In this document: in pieces, positions 48,045 to 56,788 of the stretch | Numbering within the stretch: the first letter of the stretch is position 1 | How the letters are laid out: each line of letters begins with the position of its first letter | Translations under genes and position numbers: made by a program | Notes under the pieces: model-generated | Told to the model about the DNA's origin: nothing | What the model saw: only the letters and a program-made list of their open reading frames with translations | The model's database searches: none | NCBI RefSeq assembly: GCF_013113715.1 | Contig: NZ_CP053344.1 | Location: forward strand, 3,100,001 to 3,164,000 | Length of the DNA: 64,000 bases | Source of the DNA: Herbiconiux sp. SALV-R1 | GTDB lineage: Bacteria > Actinomycetota > Actinomycetes > Actinomycetales > Microbacteriaceae | Direction of reading: 5' to 3'

Positions 48045-49549
48045 GCGGTTGCTCCTTCGATGACGGTGGATGCGGCGGTGTCGGTGGCGGTGTCGGTACG
48101 GTCGGAGGCGGTGCTGGCGGAGCCGGAAGCGGCTGCGCTGTTGCTGTCGGCCGCGTCGCCGCCCTTCAGCGACTCCACGACCTCGGCGGCGAGCCGGCGG
48201 CCCACCCTGATGGCGCCGTCGACGTGCTGGTAGCCCTCGGGCGCGAGGTCGCTCGACCCGAAGCGGAGCGGCCCCACCGGTTCGAGCTGCAGTGCCCCGT
48301 ACCGGGTGAGTCCACCCAGATCGAAGCTAGCCGCGTAGGCGCCCTGGGTCCACTCCTCGGCGGCCCAGTCGCTCTCGTAGTAGACGACGGGCTCGAGCGC
48401 CTGCGGGCCGTAGTACGCGGCGAGCGACTCGAGGATGCGGCGCTTGCGCTCCTCTGCCGGCAGCCGGAACACGTCGTCGGCCTTCTTGTCGGAGACGAAG
48501 CCCACGAGGGTGCCGCGGCTCTCGCCGTGGTTGCTGTTGTCGTAGGCCTCGTGCACCAGCTGGTAGGGGCTGAAGGCGGTCGCCGAGAGACCCGCCTCGC
48601 GCCAGAACGGCGTCTCGTAGCTAGCATGCACCTTGATGACGAGGCCGAGCGACTGGTGCTGCTGCGACTGCTGGCGCAGCCGGGGCAGGTTGGGGGCGTA
48701 CTCGATGCGGTTGTAGAGGTTCGGCGGCACCGCCACGATGACCCGCTTGGCGGTGACGACGAGGGCGTCGGTCGACACCTCGACCGGCTCGCCCTCGACG
48801 GCGTCGGCGGGGAGCGCTGCAGCAGACCAGCGGATGCGGCGCACCGGCTGCGAGAGGCGCACGTTCTCGAGGCCCAGTGTCTCGGCGAGCTTCAGCGGAA
48901 CCTGCTGCAGGCCGCCCACCACGCGCTTGTCGAGGATGAAGTCGGCGTCGACGAGGTGGCTGAAGCTGCCCGCACTGGCCGCCATGAGCAGCGCCTGCAG
49001 GAGCGAGAAGGAGTGCGCGGGCTTCGTGAGCATCGCGTCGGCGATGAACAGCGCGATGTTCTCGCGCGCCTCGGCGTCGTCGCTCTGCGACTCGAGCCAG
49101 GAGCGGAAGGAGACGGTGTCGAACTCGGTGGCCCGCGGGTGCTCCCAGGGCGCGGCCGGGTCGGTCTGCGCGACCAGCTCGTCGAGCACGGCGATGAGTC
49201 GCTCGATCTCGGCCTCGGTGTGCTCGCTGGCCGGGAAGATGTCGCCGGTGAAGCGCTTGGCCACACCGTCGGTGCCGATGTAGACGCTCTCGCCCTCGCG
49301 GTACCGGGAGTAGGTCTCGAGGCCGAGCTCGTCGAGCGTCTCGAGCAGCGCGGTCTGGTCGGGCGAGACCCACTGGCCGCCGATCTCGAACATCTGCCCG
49401 TCGATGTGGTTCGTCCACAGCCTGCCGCCGATGCGGTCACGCGCCTCGAGCACGATCACCGAGAGACCTGCTCGTTGCAGGGCCACCGCGGCGGTGAGCC
49501 CGGTCGCTCCCGCTCCGACGATGACGACGTCTTTCTGCAGCTGTTCCAT
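48041..49549 (-). CDS. Flavin amine oxidase, putrescine oxidase type
   Basis: This is a 502-residue FAD-dependent amine oxidase. The N-terminus binds FAD with V-V-I-V-G-A-G-A-T-G-L-T-A-A and L-E-A-R-D-R-I-G-G-R, and the C-terminal flavin segment G-Y-Q-H-V-D-G-A-I-R-V-G-R-R-L-A follows. G-G-Q-W-V-S-P-D-Q is as in Rhodococcus/Kocuria putrescine oxidases. It deaminates putrescine to 4-aminobutanal, H2O2 and NH3. The last 45 residues are a Ser/Ala/Thr-rich tail not found in the core fold. The start is the ATG at 49547-49549, with GGAAAG 7 nt upstream; the GTG just before it is less well spaced. It is coupled to the downstream dehydrogenase. Confidence 0.88.
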   Translation of the reverse strand: MEQLQKDVVIVGAGATGLTAAVALQRAGLSVIVLEARDRIGGRLWTNHIDGQMFEIGGQWVSPDQTALLETLDELGLETYSRYREGESVYIGTDGVAKRFTGDIFPASEHTEAEIERLIAVLDELVAQTDPAAPWEHPRATEFDTVSFRSWLESQSDDAEARENIALFIADAMLTKPAHSFSLLQALLMAASAGSFSHLVDADFILDKRVVGGLQQVPLKLAETLGLENVRLSQPVRRIRWSAAALPADAVEGEPVEVSTDALVVTAKRVIVAVPPNLYNRIEYAPNLPRLRQQSQQHQSLGLVIKVHASYETPFWREAGLSATAFSPYQLVHEAYDNSNHGESRGTLVGFVSDKKADDVFRLPAEERKRRILESLAAYYGPQALEPVVYYESDWAAEEWTQGAYAASFDLGGLTRYGALQLEPVGPLRFGSSDLAPEGYQHVDGAIRVGRRLAAEVVESLKGGDAADSNSAAASGSASTASDRTDTATDTAASTVIEGATA

Positions 49550-49611
49550 CACGACTCTTTCCGTAGTTCAAAGACCTCATCGATGACGAAGTCGAAACCA
49601 TGATGGCACGA

Positions 49612-49633
49612 TGACTGACGGAATCGACAGTCA
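49612..49633. promoter_or_regulatory. Inverted repeat upstream of putrescine oxidase
   Basis: TGACTG and CAGTCA (arms 49612-49617 and 49628-49633) face each other across 10 nt, 63 nt upstream of the oxidase start. This is a candidate regulator site. Confidence 0.3.
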
Positions 49634-49643
49634 CCCAGCGTTT

Positions 49644-50012
49644 TCACGCCGTGACGGCCCGACCCTTCCGCGCGGCGATGAAGGAGCGCACACCGAGAAC
49701 GACGTACACGATGAGCAGCACGAAGGTGATGGTGCTGAGCACCACGGCCACGGGCCTCTCGGCGGTTCCCGCGAACACCTCGCCGATCTTGAGCACGTTC
49801 ATGAGCGTGCCCGCGATACCGAGGAGCGCGACCACCAGCGCGACGTGGATGCCGATCTTCGGCCGCTTCACACCGATGAGGCCGAAGACGACGAGGAGCG
49901 CGCCCAGGATGGAGGGGATGAGGGCGGTCCAGCTCGCGAACTCGGTGGCGATGTACCCGATCACCCCCAGGACGATGAGAACGGCGCCGAGGATGATGGT
50001 GATGCGGGGCAT
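49644..50012 (-). CDS. Small integral membrane protein (unknown)
   Basis: This 122-residue protein is made of four hydrophobic helices: I-L-G-A-V-L-I-V-L-G-V-I-G-Y at the N-terminus, L-I-P-S-I-L-G-A-L-L-V-V-F-G-L-I-G-V, H-V-A-L-V-V-A-L-L-G-I-A, and V-V-L-S-T-I-T-F-V-L-L-I-V-Y. A basic tail ends the protein. I do not recognise a named family. The ATG at 50010-50012 has AGGAC 7 nt upstream. It lies between PucR and putrescine oxidase in the same direction and may be transcribed with either. Confidence 0.7.
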   Translation of the reverse strand: MPRITIILGAVLIVLGVIGYIATEFASWTALIPSILGALLVVFGLIGVKRPKIGIHVALVVALLGIAGTLMNVLKIGEVFAGTAERPVAVVLSTITFVLLIVYVVLGVRSFIAARKGRAVTA

Positions 50013-50052
50013 GGGGATGTCCTGTTCGCTGGGTGTCGTTGTCGCCCCGACC

Positions 50053-51543
50053 CTATCGAAGCGAGCTGCGAGCGAGGTCGAGGGCGACGAGCATCGCCCA
50101 CAGCTCCGCGCGGCCGCGGAAGGTGTCGAGCTGCAGGTCGAGCTCGCGCCCGAGCTCCGCCATGCGCTGCTTCAAGGTGTGGCGGTGGAGGCCGAGCTCG
50201 CGGGCCGCGGCATCCCACACCGCGTTGTGCGCGAGCCACACCGCCGCCTCGCCGAGCCGTGCCGTGCCGTCGGGTGTGGCGAGCTGGCCGCCCAGCCGCA
50301 GGCGGGCGAGCTCGGCGACCCTCGACTCGGTGAGGAGCCCGAGCACGGTGCCCGCCATCAGCTCGTCGAAGGCGAGGATGCGGCCCGGTGCGGCACCCGC
50401 GAGCGCCGCGACCGCCTGCGTGAGCGCCTCGTCGAGAGTGCGCCAGCGCGCCTCCGACGACAGGCCCGCCCTGGCCTCGCTCTCGGCCAGGCGTGCCTCG
50501 ACGGCGACGCGGCTCGTGCCGTCGACGAACAGCAGCAGCTGGGCGTCGTGCTCGACCACGAACAGTCGACGGCCGCGGCCGGCAGCCATGCGCTCGAGGG
50601 AGTCGCGCAGGGTCGGCGCGACCTCGCCGGCTGCGAGGGCGAGGATGCGGAACGGCTCGGCCGGCAGCTGGGCCGGCAGGTGCTCGAGCGAGCGGCGCAC
50701 GGCGTCGACGCGCCCGTCGCGGAGCAGGGCGAGCAGCTGCTGGGCGACAGAGCGGAAGCCGAGCCGCTGGTCTTCGGCGTGCTCGAGGGCGAGCTCGGTG
50801 AGCGCCGTCAAGAGGGTGATCACAGAGAGCTCGGCGGGGGTGAGCGGGTCGGAGCGCACCGCGACCACCGCCCCGAGCAGCCGTCCGGAGTGGCCGAGGG
50901 TCTGCACCGACCACGAGCCGCGGTCGTCGTCGCCGTGGTCGCGCGCGCGGGTGCCGCGTCGCAGCAGCGCCACGGCCCGCTCGCGCAGCCACCCCGGCGC
51001 CGCCCCCTCGAGCACGGCGCCATCGGGGTCGAGCACCGCGACCGGGCAGCCGAGCGCGCGCGACGCGCTGTCGACCGCGGCGGCGAGCCCGCCCGAGCCG
51101 AGCACCGCACGCGAGATCGACTCCTGGGCGGCGAGCGCCCATTCGAGCAGCCGGCGCTGCTCGGCGGCGATGCGGTCGGCGACGAAGCGGCTCACCGCGA
51201 TGAAAGGGGTGGCGTAGGGCACCTCGACGAGTGCGACCCCGGCCGACTCGCAGGCCTCGATCAACTCGGCCGGAGTTCCCGCCCGCAGCACCTCGGTGCC
51301 GAAGCCGAGGGCGACGACACCCGCTGCCGCGACCCGCTGCACGTAGGCCTCGTAGTCCCTGAGTCCCTCGAAGGCGAGGAACTGGCGGCCCGTCGTGAGC
51401 AACAGCTGCCCGGCTTCGAGGAACGGGCTCGGGTCGTCGAGATCGCTGGAATTCGACCAACCGAGCTCGACGCCGTCGTCGCCGGCGAGCATCCGGATGC
51501 TCAGGGGGCGATGTAGAACCAGGTCGCGCACGGTCACAGGCAT
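50053..51543 (-). CDS. PucR-family transcriptional regulator of the GABA/putrescine genes
   Basis: This 496-residue regulator has an N-terminal PucR sensor domain (about residues 1-125, P-V-T-V-R-D-L-V-L-H-R-P-L), a GGDEF-like middle part, and the C-terminal HTH_30 (about 425-485, A-A-R-E-L-G-L-H-R-H-T-L-K-Q-R-M-A-E-L). The family activates amine, purine or GABA catabolic operons on binding the inducer. The start is the ATG at 51541-51543, since the sensor domain begins immediately after it. It is divergent from gabT with a 111-bp gap containing an inverted repeat. Confidence 0.88.
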   Translation of the reverse strand: MPVTVRDLVLHRPLSIRMLAGDDGVELGWSNSSDLDDPSPFLEAGQLLLTTGRQFLAFEGLRDYEAYVQRVAAAGVVALGFGTEVLRAGTPAELIEACESAGVALVEVPYATPFIAVSRFVADRIAAEQRRLLEWALAAQESISRAVLGSGGLAAAVDSASRALGCPVAVLDPDGAVLEGAAPGWLRERAVALLRRGTRARDHGDDDRGSWSVQTLGHSGRLLGAVVAVRSDPLTPAELSVITLLTALTELALEHAEDQRLGFRSVAQQLLALLRDGRVDAVRRSLEHLPAQLPAEPFRILALAAGEVAPTLRDSLERMAAGRGRRLFVVEHDAQLLLFVDGTSRVAVEARLAESEARAGLSSEARWRTLDEALTQAVAALAGAAPGRILAFDELMAGTVLGLLTESRVAELARLRLGGQLATPDGTARLGEAAVWLAHNAVWDAAARELGLHRHTLKQRMAELGRELDLQLDTFRGRAELWAMLVALDLARSSLR

Positions 51544-51570
51544 GCCACAGTGTCGCACAACGACGACCAG

Positions 51571-51587
51571 TCTGCCAGATCGGCAGA
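51571..51587. promoter_or_regulatory. Operator candidate between pucR and gabT
   Basis: TCTGCC-AGATC-GGCAGA has perfect 6-bp arms with a 5-nt spacer. It lies upstream of the TAGCGT -10 box of gabT (51610-51615) and 28 nt before the PucR start. Confidence 0.45.
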
Positions 51588-51609
51588 GGCGCCGGGGTCA
51601 GCGGCGACC

Positions 51610-51615
51610 TAGCGT
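51610..51615 (+). promoter_or_regulatory. -10 box of the gabT operon
   Basis: TAGCGT lies 40 nt before the GTG at 51655. Unlike the leaderless genes, the leader contains AGGAGGA at 51644-51650, 4 nt before the start. Confidence 0.5.
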
Positions 51616-51654
51616 GGAGGGCGCACCGCCCACCGTCGTGACCAGGAGGACCTC

Positions 51655-53013
51655 GTGACCATCGCACCCACCGCCCCGCCCGTCGTCGGCGGGCCTTCGC
51701 TCCCCCAGCGCCGCGAGCTCGTCACCGAGATCCCCGGCCCGCGCTCGCGCGAGCTCCACGCCCGCAAGACCGCCGCCGTCGCCGACGGGGTGGGCGTCAC
51801 CCTTCCCGTCTACGTCGAGGCGGCCGGCGGGGGCGTCATCCGCGACATCGACGGCAACTCGCTCATCGACTTCGGCTCGGGCATCGCCGTGACCGGTGTC
51901 GGCAACTCGGCACCCGCCGTCGTCGAGGCCGTGAGCGCCCAGGTCGCCGCCTTCACCCACACCTGCTTCACCATCACCGGCTACGAGGGCTATGTCGCAG
52001 TCGCCGAGAAGCTCAACGAGCTCACCCCGGGCGACTTCGACAAGCGCACCGCCCTGTTCAACTCGGGCGCCGAGGCCGTCGAGAACGCGGTGAAGATCGC
52101 CCGCCACCACACCGGCCGGCAGGCCGTCGTCGCGTTCGACCACGCCTACCACGGGCGCACCAACCTCACGATGGCGCTCACCGCGAAGGCGATGCCCTAC
52201 AAGTCGGGCTTCGGGCCGTTCGCCCCCGAGGTCTACCGCGCGCCGCTGTCGTACCCCTACCGCGACGGCGGGCTCTCGGGCGAGGCCGCGGCCGCCCGGG
52301 CCATCAGCGTGATCGAGAAGCAGATCGGCGCCGCGAACCTCGCCGCCGTCATCATCGAGCCGATCCAGGGCGAGGGCGGCTTCATCGTGCCGGCCGAGGG
52401 ATTCCTCCCGGCGCTCCAGCGCTGGTCCCGGGCGAACGACGTGGTGTTCATCGCCGACGAGGTGCAGACGGGCTTCGCCCGCACCGGAGCCTTCTTCGCC
52501 AGCGAGCACGAGGGCATCGAGCCCGACCTCATCGTCACCGCGAAGGGCATCGCGGGCGGCCTGCCGCTCTCGGCGGTCACGGGTCGCGCCGACATCATGA
52601 ACTCCGCCCACGCCGGCGGTCTCGGCGGCACCTACACGGGCAACCCGCTCGCCTGCGCCGCAGCGCTCGCCACCATCGAGAGCTACCGCAGTGAGAACCT
52701 CGTCGCGCGCGCCCGCGAGCTCGAGACGCTGTTCCGGGGTCGCCTCAACGCCCTGCGCGTGAACGACCCGCGCATCGGCGACGTGCGCGGCCGCGGCGCG
52801 ATGATGGCGATCGAGCTCGTCGACCCGGCCACGGGCGAACCCGACGCCGCGCTCACCGGTCGCGTCGCCGCTGCGGCACACGCCGCGGGGCTCGTGCTGC
52901 TCACCTGCGGCACGTACGGCAATGTCATCCGCTTCCTCCCTCCCCTGGCCATCTCCGACGAGCTCGCGCTCGAGGGCCTCGACGTGCTGCGCGACGCACT
53001 GGCCGCCTCGTGA
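51655..53013 (+). CDS. gabT: 4-aminobutyrate:2-oxoglutarate aminotransferase
   Basis: This is a 452-residue class III aminotransferase. F-N-S-G-A-E-A-V-E-N-A-V-K is the phosphate loop, I-A-D-E-V-Q-T-G-F the conserved Asp region, and T-A-K-G-I-A-G-G-L carries the pyridoxal phosphate lysine. It transfers the amino group of GABA to 2-oxoglutarate, giving succinate semialdehyde and glutamate. The GTG at 51655 has a strong AGGAGGA site. It is the first gene of a five-gene operon with 4-bp overlaps to glutamate dehydrogenase and between UspA and the permease. Confidence 0.93.
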   Translation: MTIAPTAPPVVGGPSLPQRRELVTEIPGPRSRELHARKTAAVADGVGVTLPVYVEAAGGGVIRDIDGNSLIDFGSGIAVTGVGNSAPAVVEAVSAQVAAFTHTCFTITGYEGYVAVAEKLNELTPGDFDKRTALFNSGAEAVENAVKIARHHTGRQAVVAFDHAYHGRTNLTMALTAKAMPYKSGFGPFAPEVYRAPLSYPYRDGGLSGEAAAARAISVIEKQIGAANLAAVIIEPIQGEGGFIVPAEGFLPALQRWSRANDVVFIADEVQTGFARTGAFFASEHEGIEPDLIVTAKGIAGGLPLSAVTGRADIMNSAHAGGLGGTYTGNPLACAAALATIESYRSENLVARARELETLFRGRLNALRVNDPRIGDVRGRGAMMAIELVDPATGEPDAALTGRVAAAAHAAGLVLLTCGTYGNVIRFLPPLAISDELALEGLDVLRDALAAS

Positions 53014-54320
53014 ACGCGCCGGTGACCGCAGGCACGACGTCTGCCACGACCGCGGGCTCGACCGTCGCCGCCGACGCCGGTGTGCAGGCGCTGACGGATG
53101 CGCACTCCCAGCTCGCCGAGGCCGTCGCCTTCCACGGCTATGACGAGGGCACCCACGCCACCCTCGCCGCCTCGCGACGCGAGCTCACCGTGAGCATCCC
53201 GCTGCGCCGCGACGACGGCTCGGTCGAGGTGCTCACCGGCTACCGCGTGCAGCACAACATCTCGCGCGGGCCGGCGAAGGGCGGCCTCCGCTACAGCCCC
53301 GGCGTCGGCCTCGACGAGGTGCGGGCGCTCGCCATGTGGATGACCTGGAAGTGCGCCCTGCTCGACGTGCCCTACGGCGGCGCCAAGGGCGGGGTGGCGA
53401 TCGACCCGCGCCTGCACTCGCGCGCCGAGCTCGAGCGGGTGACGAGGCGCTACACCACCGAGATCCTGCCGATCATCGGCCCGCAGCACGACATCCCCGC
53501 CCCCGACATCGGCACCGACGAGAACGTCATGGCCTGGATCATGGACACCTACTCAGTGAGCAAGGGCCACACCGTGCCGGGCGTCGTCACCGGCAAACCG
53601 CTCAGCCTCGGCGGCTCGCTCGGCCGCTCCAGCGCCACCTCGCGGGGGGTCGTGCACGTCGCTCTGGCGGCGCTCGACTCGCTCGGCATCGAGCACCGCG
53701 CCGCGACGGCCGCCGTGCAGGGTTTCGGCAAGGTCGGCCGCGACGCCGCGCGCTTCCTGCAGCAGGCGGGTGTCGCCGTCGTGGCGGTCGCCGACCAGTA
53801 CGGTGCCGTGCACGCCTCGGGCGGGCTCGACGTCGAGGCGCTCGCGCGGCACGTCGACGCGGCCGGCTCCGTGGTGGGCTTCGAGAACGCCGAGCCGATC
53901 GAGGGCGACGAGCTGCTCGAGCTCGCCGTCGACCTGCTCGTGCCGGCGGCCGTGGAGGGCGTCATCAACGCGCAGAACGCGTCGCGCATCGCGGCCCGCG
54001 TGGTGGTGGAGGGCGCGAACGGCCCCACCACCCGCGAAGCCGACCGGGTGCTCGCCGACTCCGGCGTGCTCGTCGTTCCCGACATCCTCGCCAACGCCGG
54101 CGGGGTGATCGTGTCGTACTTCGAGTGGGTGCAGTCGAACCAGTCGTTCCGCTGGGGTCTCGACGAGGTCGAGTCACGCCTCGCCGAACGCATGCTCGGC
54201 GGCTGGCACGACGTCACCCGCTTCGCGACCCAGCACGACCTCACCCTGCGCGCCGCCGCCACGGCCCTCGCCGTGCAGCGCGTCACCGAGGCCCACCGCC
54301 AGCGCGGCCTCTACCCCTGA
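53010..54320 (+). CDS. Glutamate dehydrogenase (Glu/Leu/Phe/Val family)
   Basis: This 436-residue dehydrogenase has G-P-A-K-G-G-L-R-Y for substrate binding, the catalytic Lys in P-Y-G-G-A-K-G-G, and the dinucleotide motif Q-G-F-G-K-V-G-R-D in the Rossmann half. It interconverts glutamate with 2-oxoglutarate and ammonia. A Ser/Thr/Ala-rich tail of about 30 residues precedes the domain. The start is a GTG overlapping the gabT stop (GTGA), so production is coupled to the transaminase. In this position it would regenerate the 2-oxoglutarate consumed by GabT. Confidence 0.92.
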   Translation: MNAPVTAGTTSATTAGSTVAADAGVQALTDAHSQLAEAVAFHGYDEGTHATLAASRRELTVSIPLRRDDGSVEVLTGYRVQHNISRGPAKGGLRYSPGVGLDEVRALAMWMTWKCALLDVPYGGAKGGVAIDPRLHSRAELERVTRRYTTEILPIIGPQHDIPAPDIGTDENVMAWIMDTYSVSKGHTVPGVVTGKPLSLGGSLGRSSATSRGVVHVALAALDSLGIEHRAATAAVQGFGKVGRDAARFLQQAGVAVVAVADQYGAVHASGGLDVEALARHVDAAGSVVGFENAEPIEGDELLELAVDLLVPAAVEGVINAQNASRIAARVVVEGANGPTTREADRVLADSGVLVVPDILANAGGVIVSYFEWVQSNQSFRWGLDEVESRLAERMLGGWHDVTRFATQHDLTLRAAATALAVQRVTEAHRQRGLYP

Positions 54321-54376
54321 TCGAGCACCCCGCTCCCGCTCCACCCGATGCACCCCTGACGACGAAGGACGGCACC

Positions 54377-55846
54377 ATGACCACCGCACCGCACGAGACC
54401 GAGCTCCTCTCCCGCATCCCGAACCGCCTGTTCATCGGCGGCGAGTGGGTCGCGGGCGAGGGCGAGAAGACGCTCGACGTGTTCGACCCCGCCACCGGGC
54501 AGCGCCTCGTCTCCATCGCCGACGCCTCCCCCGCCGACGGCCTGCGCGCCCTCGACGCCGCGGTGGCCGCGGCCGAGGAGTGGGCGGCCACCCCGCCCCG
54601 CGTGCGCGGCGAGATCCTCCGCCGCACCTTCGACCTGCTGCAGGAGCGGCGCGACGAGGCGGCGCTGCTCATGACCCTCGAGATGGGCAAGCCCCTCGCC
54701 GAGGCCCAGGGCGAGGTGACCTACGGCGGCGAGTTCCTGCGCTGGTTCTCGGAGGAGGCGGTGCGCATCACCGGGCGCTACGGCGACAACCCCGAGGGCA
54801 CCGGCCAGATGGTGGTGTCGCAGCGGCCCGTCGGCCCCTGCTTCCTCATCACCCCGTGGAACTTCCCGCTCGCGATGGCCACCCGCAAGATCGGGCCCGC
54901 GCTGGCCGCCGGCTGCACAGTCGTGGTGAAGCCCGCCGCGCTCACGCCCCTCACCACCCTCTTCCTGACCGGACTGTTCGAGGAGGCTGGCCTGCCGAAG
55001 GGTGTGCTCAACGTGGTCACCACCTCGGCGTCGGCGAAGCTCTCCGACCCGATCATCGCCGACCCGCGCCTGCGCAAGCTCTCCTTCACCGGCTCGACCC
55101 CGGTGGGCAAGGCGCTCATGAAGCAGGCGGCCGACAACGTGCTGCGCACCTCGATGGAGCTGGGCGGCAACGCCCCCTTCGTCGTGTTCGACGACGCCGA
55201 CCTCGACAAGGCGGTCGACGGCGCGATGGCGGCGAAGTTCCGCAACATCGGCCAGGCCTGCACCGCGGCCAACCGCTTCATCGTGCACAGCGCCGTGGCG
55301 AAGGCCTTCGCCGACAAGCTCGCCGAGCGGGTGCGCGCCATGCGCATCGGCCGCGGCACCGACGAGGGCGTCACCATCGGCCCGCTCATCGACGACAAGG
55401 CGGTCGCCAAGACCGGCGAACTCGTCGACGACGCCGTCGAGCGCGGCGCCACCCTCGTGGTGGGCGGTCACGCCCTCGAGGGCGCGGGCAGCTTCTTCGA
55501 GCCGACCGTGGTGACCGGGGTGCCGTTCGGCAGCGACATCCTGCGCGAGGAGATCTTCGGCCCGGTGGTCTCCATCGTCGAGTTCGACGACGAGGCCGAG
55601 GCCGTGCGCCTGGCCAACGACACCGAGTACGGGCTCGTCTCCTACGTGTTCACCGAGTCGCTCGCTCGCGGCCAGCGCATGATCAAGGCGCTCGACACCG
55701 GCATGATGGGGCTGAACGTGGGCGTGCTCTCCAACGCCGCGGCGCCCTTCGGCGGGGTGAAGCAGTCGGGGCTCGGCCGCGAGGGCGGGGCCGAGGGCAT
55801 CCACGAGTACCTCTCGACGAAGTACACCCTCATCCCGAACAGCTGA
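54377..55846 (+). CDS. gabD: Succinate-semialdehyde dehydrogenase
   Basis: This 489-residue aldehyde dehydrogenase has general base E261 (M-E-L-G-G-N-A-P-F-V-V-F) and nucleophile C295 (N-I-G-Q-A-C-T-A-A-N-R-F), which fit the succinate-semialdehyde branch, with P-W-N-F-P-L-A-M for cofactor binding. It completes the GABA shunt to succinate. The ATG at 54377 has AAGGAC 8 nt upstream; the frame is open far upstream through glutamate dehydrogenase, but that part is a shadow. It is 56 nt after the glutamate dehydrogenase gene. Confidence 0.93.
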   Translation: MTTAPHETELLSRIPNRLFIGGEWVAGEGEKTLDVFDPATGQRLVSIADASPADGLRALDAAVAAAEEWAATPPRVRGEILRRTFDLLQERRDEAALLMTLEMGKPLAEAQGEVTYGGEFLRWFSEEAVRITGRYGDNPEGTGQMVVSQRPVGPCFLITPWNFPLAMATRKIGPALAAGCTVVVKPAALTPLTTLFLTGLFEEAGLPKGVLNVVTTSASAKLSDPIIADPRLRKLSFTGSTPVGKALMKQAADNVLRTSMELGGNAPFVVFDDADLDKAVDGAMAAKFRNIGQACTAANRFIVHSAVAKAFADKLAERVRAMRIGRGTDEGVTIGPLIDDKAVAKTGELVDDAVERGATLVVGGHALEGAGSFFEPTVVTGVPFGSDILREEIFGPVVSIVEFDDEAEAVRLANDTEYGLVSYVFTESLARGQRMIKALDTGMMGLNVGVLSNAAAPFGGVKQSGLGREGGAEGIHEYLSTKYTLIPNS

Positions 55847-55866
55847 TGCGGAGGGCCCCCGACCGC

Positions 55867-55872
55867 TAGGTT
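55867..55872 (+). promoter_or_regulatory. Internal -10 box before UspA
   Basis: TAGGTT lies 31 nt before the uspA ATG, with GAAAGGA about 8 nt upstream of the start. An internal promoter could drive uspA and the permease separately. Confidence 0.4.
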
Positions 55873-55903
55873 GGGGGCCAGCTCCCCCGAAAGGATCCCC
55901 GAG

Positions 55904-56788
55904 ATGAGATTCATCGTCGGCTACACCGACACCCCGGCGGGTCGCGATGCGCTCGCTCTCGGGGTGCGGCTCGCCCGCGCCACCGGCGCCCGGCTCGACC
56001 TGGTGCTCGTGCTCTCGAGCGAGGAGCGGGCCACCATCGTGCCGGCCGACCCCGGCTACGAGCGCTACGTGAGGGAGACCGCCGAGGGCTGGCTCGCCGA
56101 GGCGCTCGGCACCGTTCCCGACGACGTGCGGGCGGGCTCGCACGTCGTCTACGCGGAGTCGTTCGCCGACGGGGTGCTCGACGCCGCGCGCGTGCTCGAC
56201 GCCCGGCTCATCGTGGTGGGCGCGGCGCGCGGCGGCATCCTCGGGCGGTTCACCCTGGGCAGTGCCGCGAACGCGCTGCTGCACGCCGCGACGGTTCCGG
56301 TGGCGCTCGCCCCCGACGGCTGTCGTGACACCGCCGGTGATGCGCCGATCAGCCGCATCACCTGCGCCGTCGGCACCCGGCCGGGGGCCGAGGCACTGCT
56401 CGGTTCGGCGATCGGCGCCGCGCGGGCGGCGCACCTGCCGCTGCGGCTCATCTCGCTGGTCGCGCTCGACCAGCCGGTCGACTCTCAGCACCGCGACGCG
56501 ATCGTGCGGGCAGCAGCCCACGCCACCGCGGTGCTCGAGCGCGCGGCTGCCGGTCTTCCCGACGACGTCGAGGTGACCTCCGAGGTCGTCACCGGCCGCC
56601 GTGTCGAAGACGCCGTGAGCGGCCTCGACTGGGAGCCCACCGAGATCGCCCTGGTGGGCTCGAGCCGGCTGGCCCAGCCCCGGCAGTTGTTCCTCGGTTC
56701 GACCGCAGCGAAGATGCTGCGCGAACTGCCCGTTCCGCTCGTCGTCGTGCCCCGCGACGCGGCAGTCACCATCGGAGACGCGTCATGA
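55904..56788 (+). CDS. Tandem universal stress protein (UspA)
   Basis: This 294-residue protein has two Usp domains (1-145 and 150-290). The first ends with V-G-A-A-R-G-G-I-L-G-R-F-T-L-G-S, close to the ATP-binding G-x2-G-x9-G-S motif; the second has V-G-S-S-R-L-A-Q-P-R-Q-L-F-L-G-S. It is cytoplasmic and probably binds ATP. Its TGA overlaps the permease ATG by 4 bp, so the two are coupled; Usp domains often regulate a neighbouring transporter. The ATG at 55904 is chosen because of GAAAGGA upstream. Confidence 0.85.
   Translation: MRFIVGYTDTPAGRDALALGVRLARATGARLDLVLVLSSEERATIVPADPGYERYVRETAEGWLAEALGTVPDDVRAGSHVVYAESFADGVLDAARVLDARLIVVGAARGGILGRFTLGSAANALLHAATVPVALAPDGCRDTAGDAPISRITCAVGTRPGAEALLGSAIGAARAAHLPLRLISLVALDQPVDSQHRDAIVRAAAHATAVLERAAAGLPDDVEVTSEVVTGRRVEDAVSGLDWEPTEIALVGSSRLAQPRQLFLGSTAAKMLRELPVPLVVVPRDAAVTIGDAS

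Noticed and set aside
52257-52631. Minus-strand frame inside gabT
   Set aside because: It is a shadow of the aminotransferase; no ribosome site or family signature.
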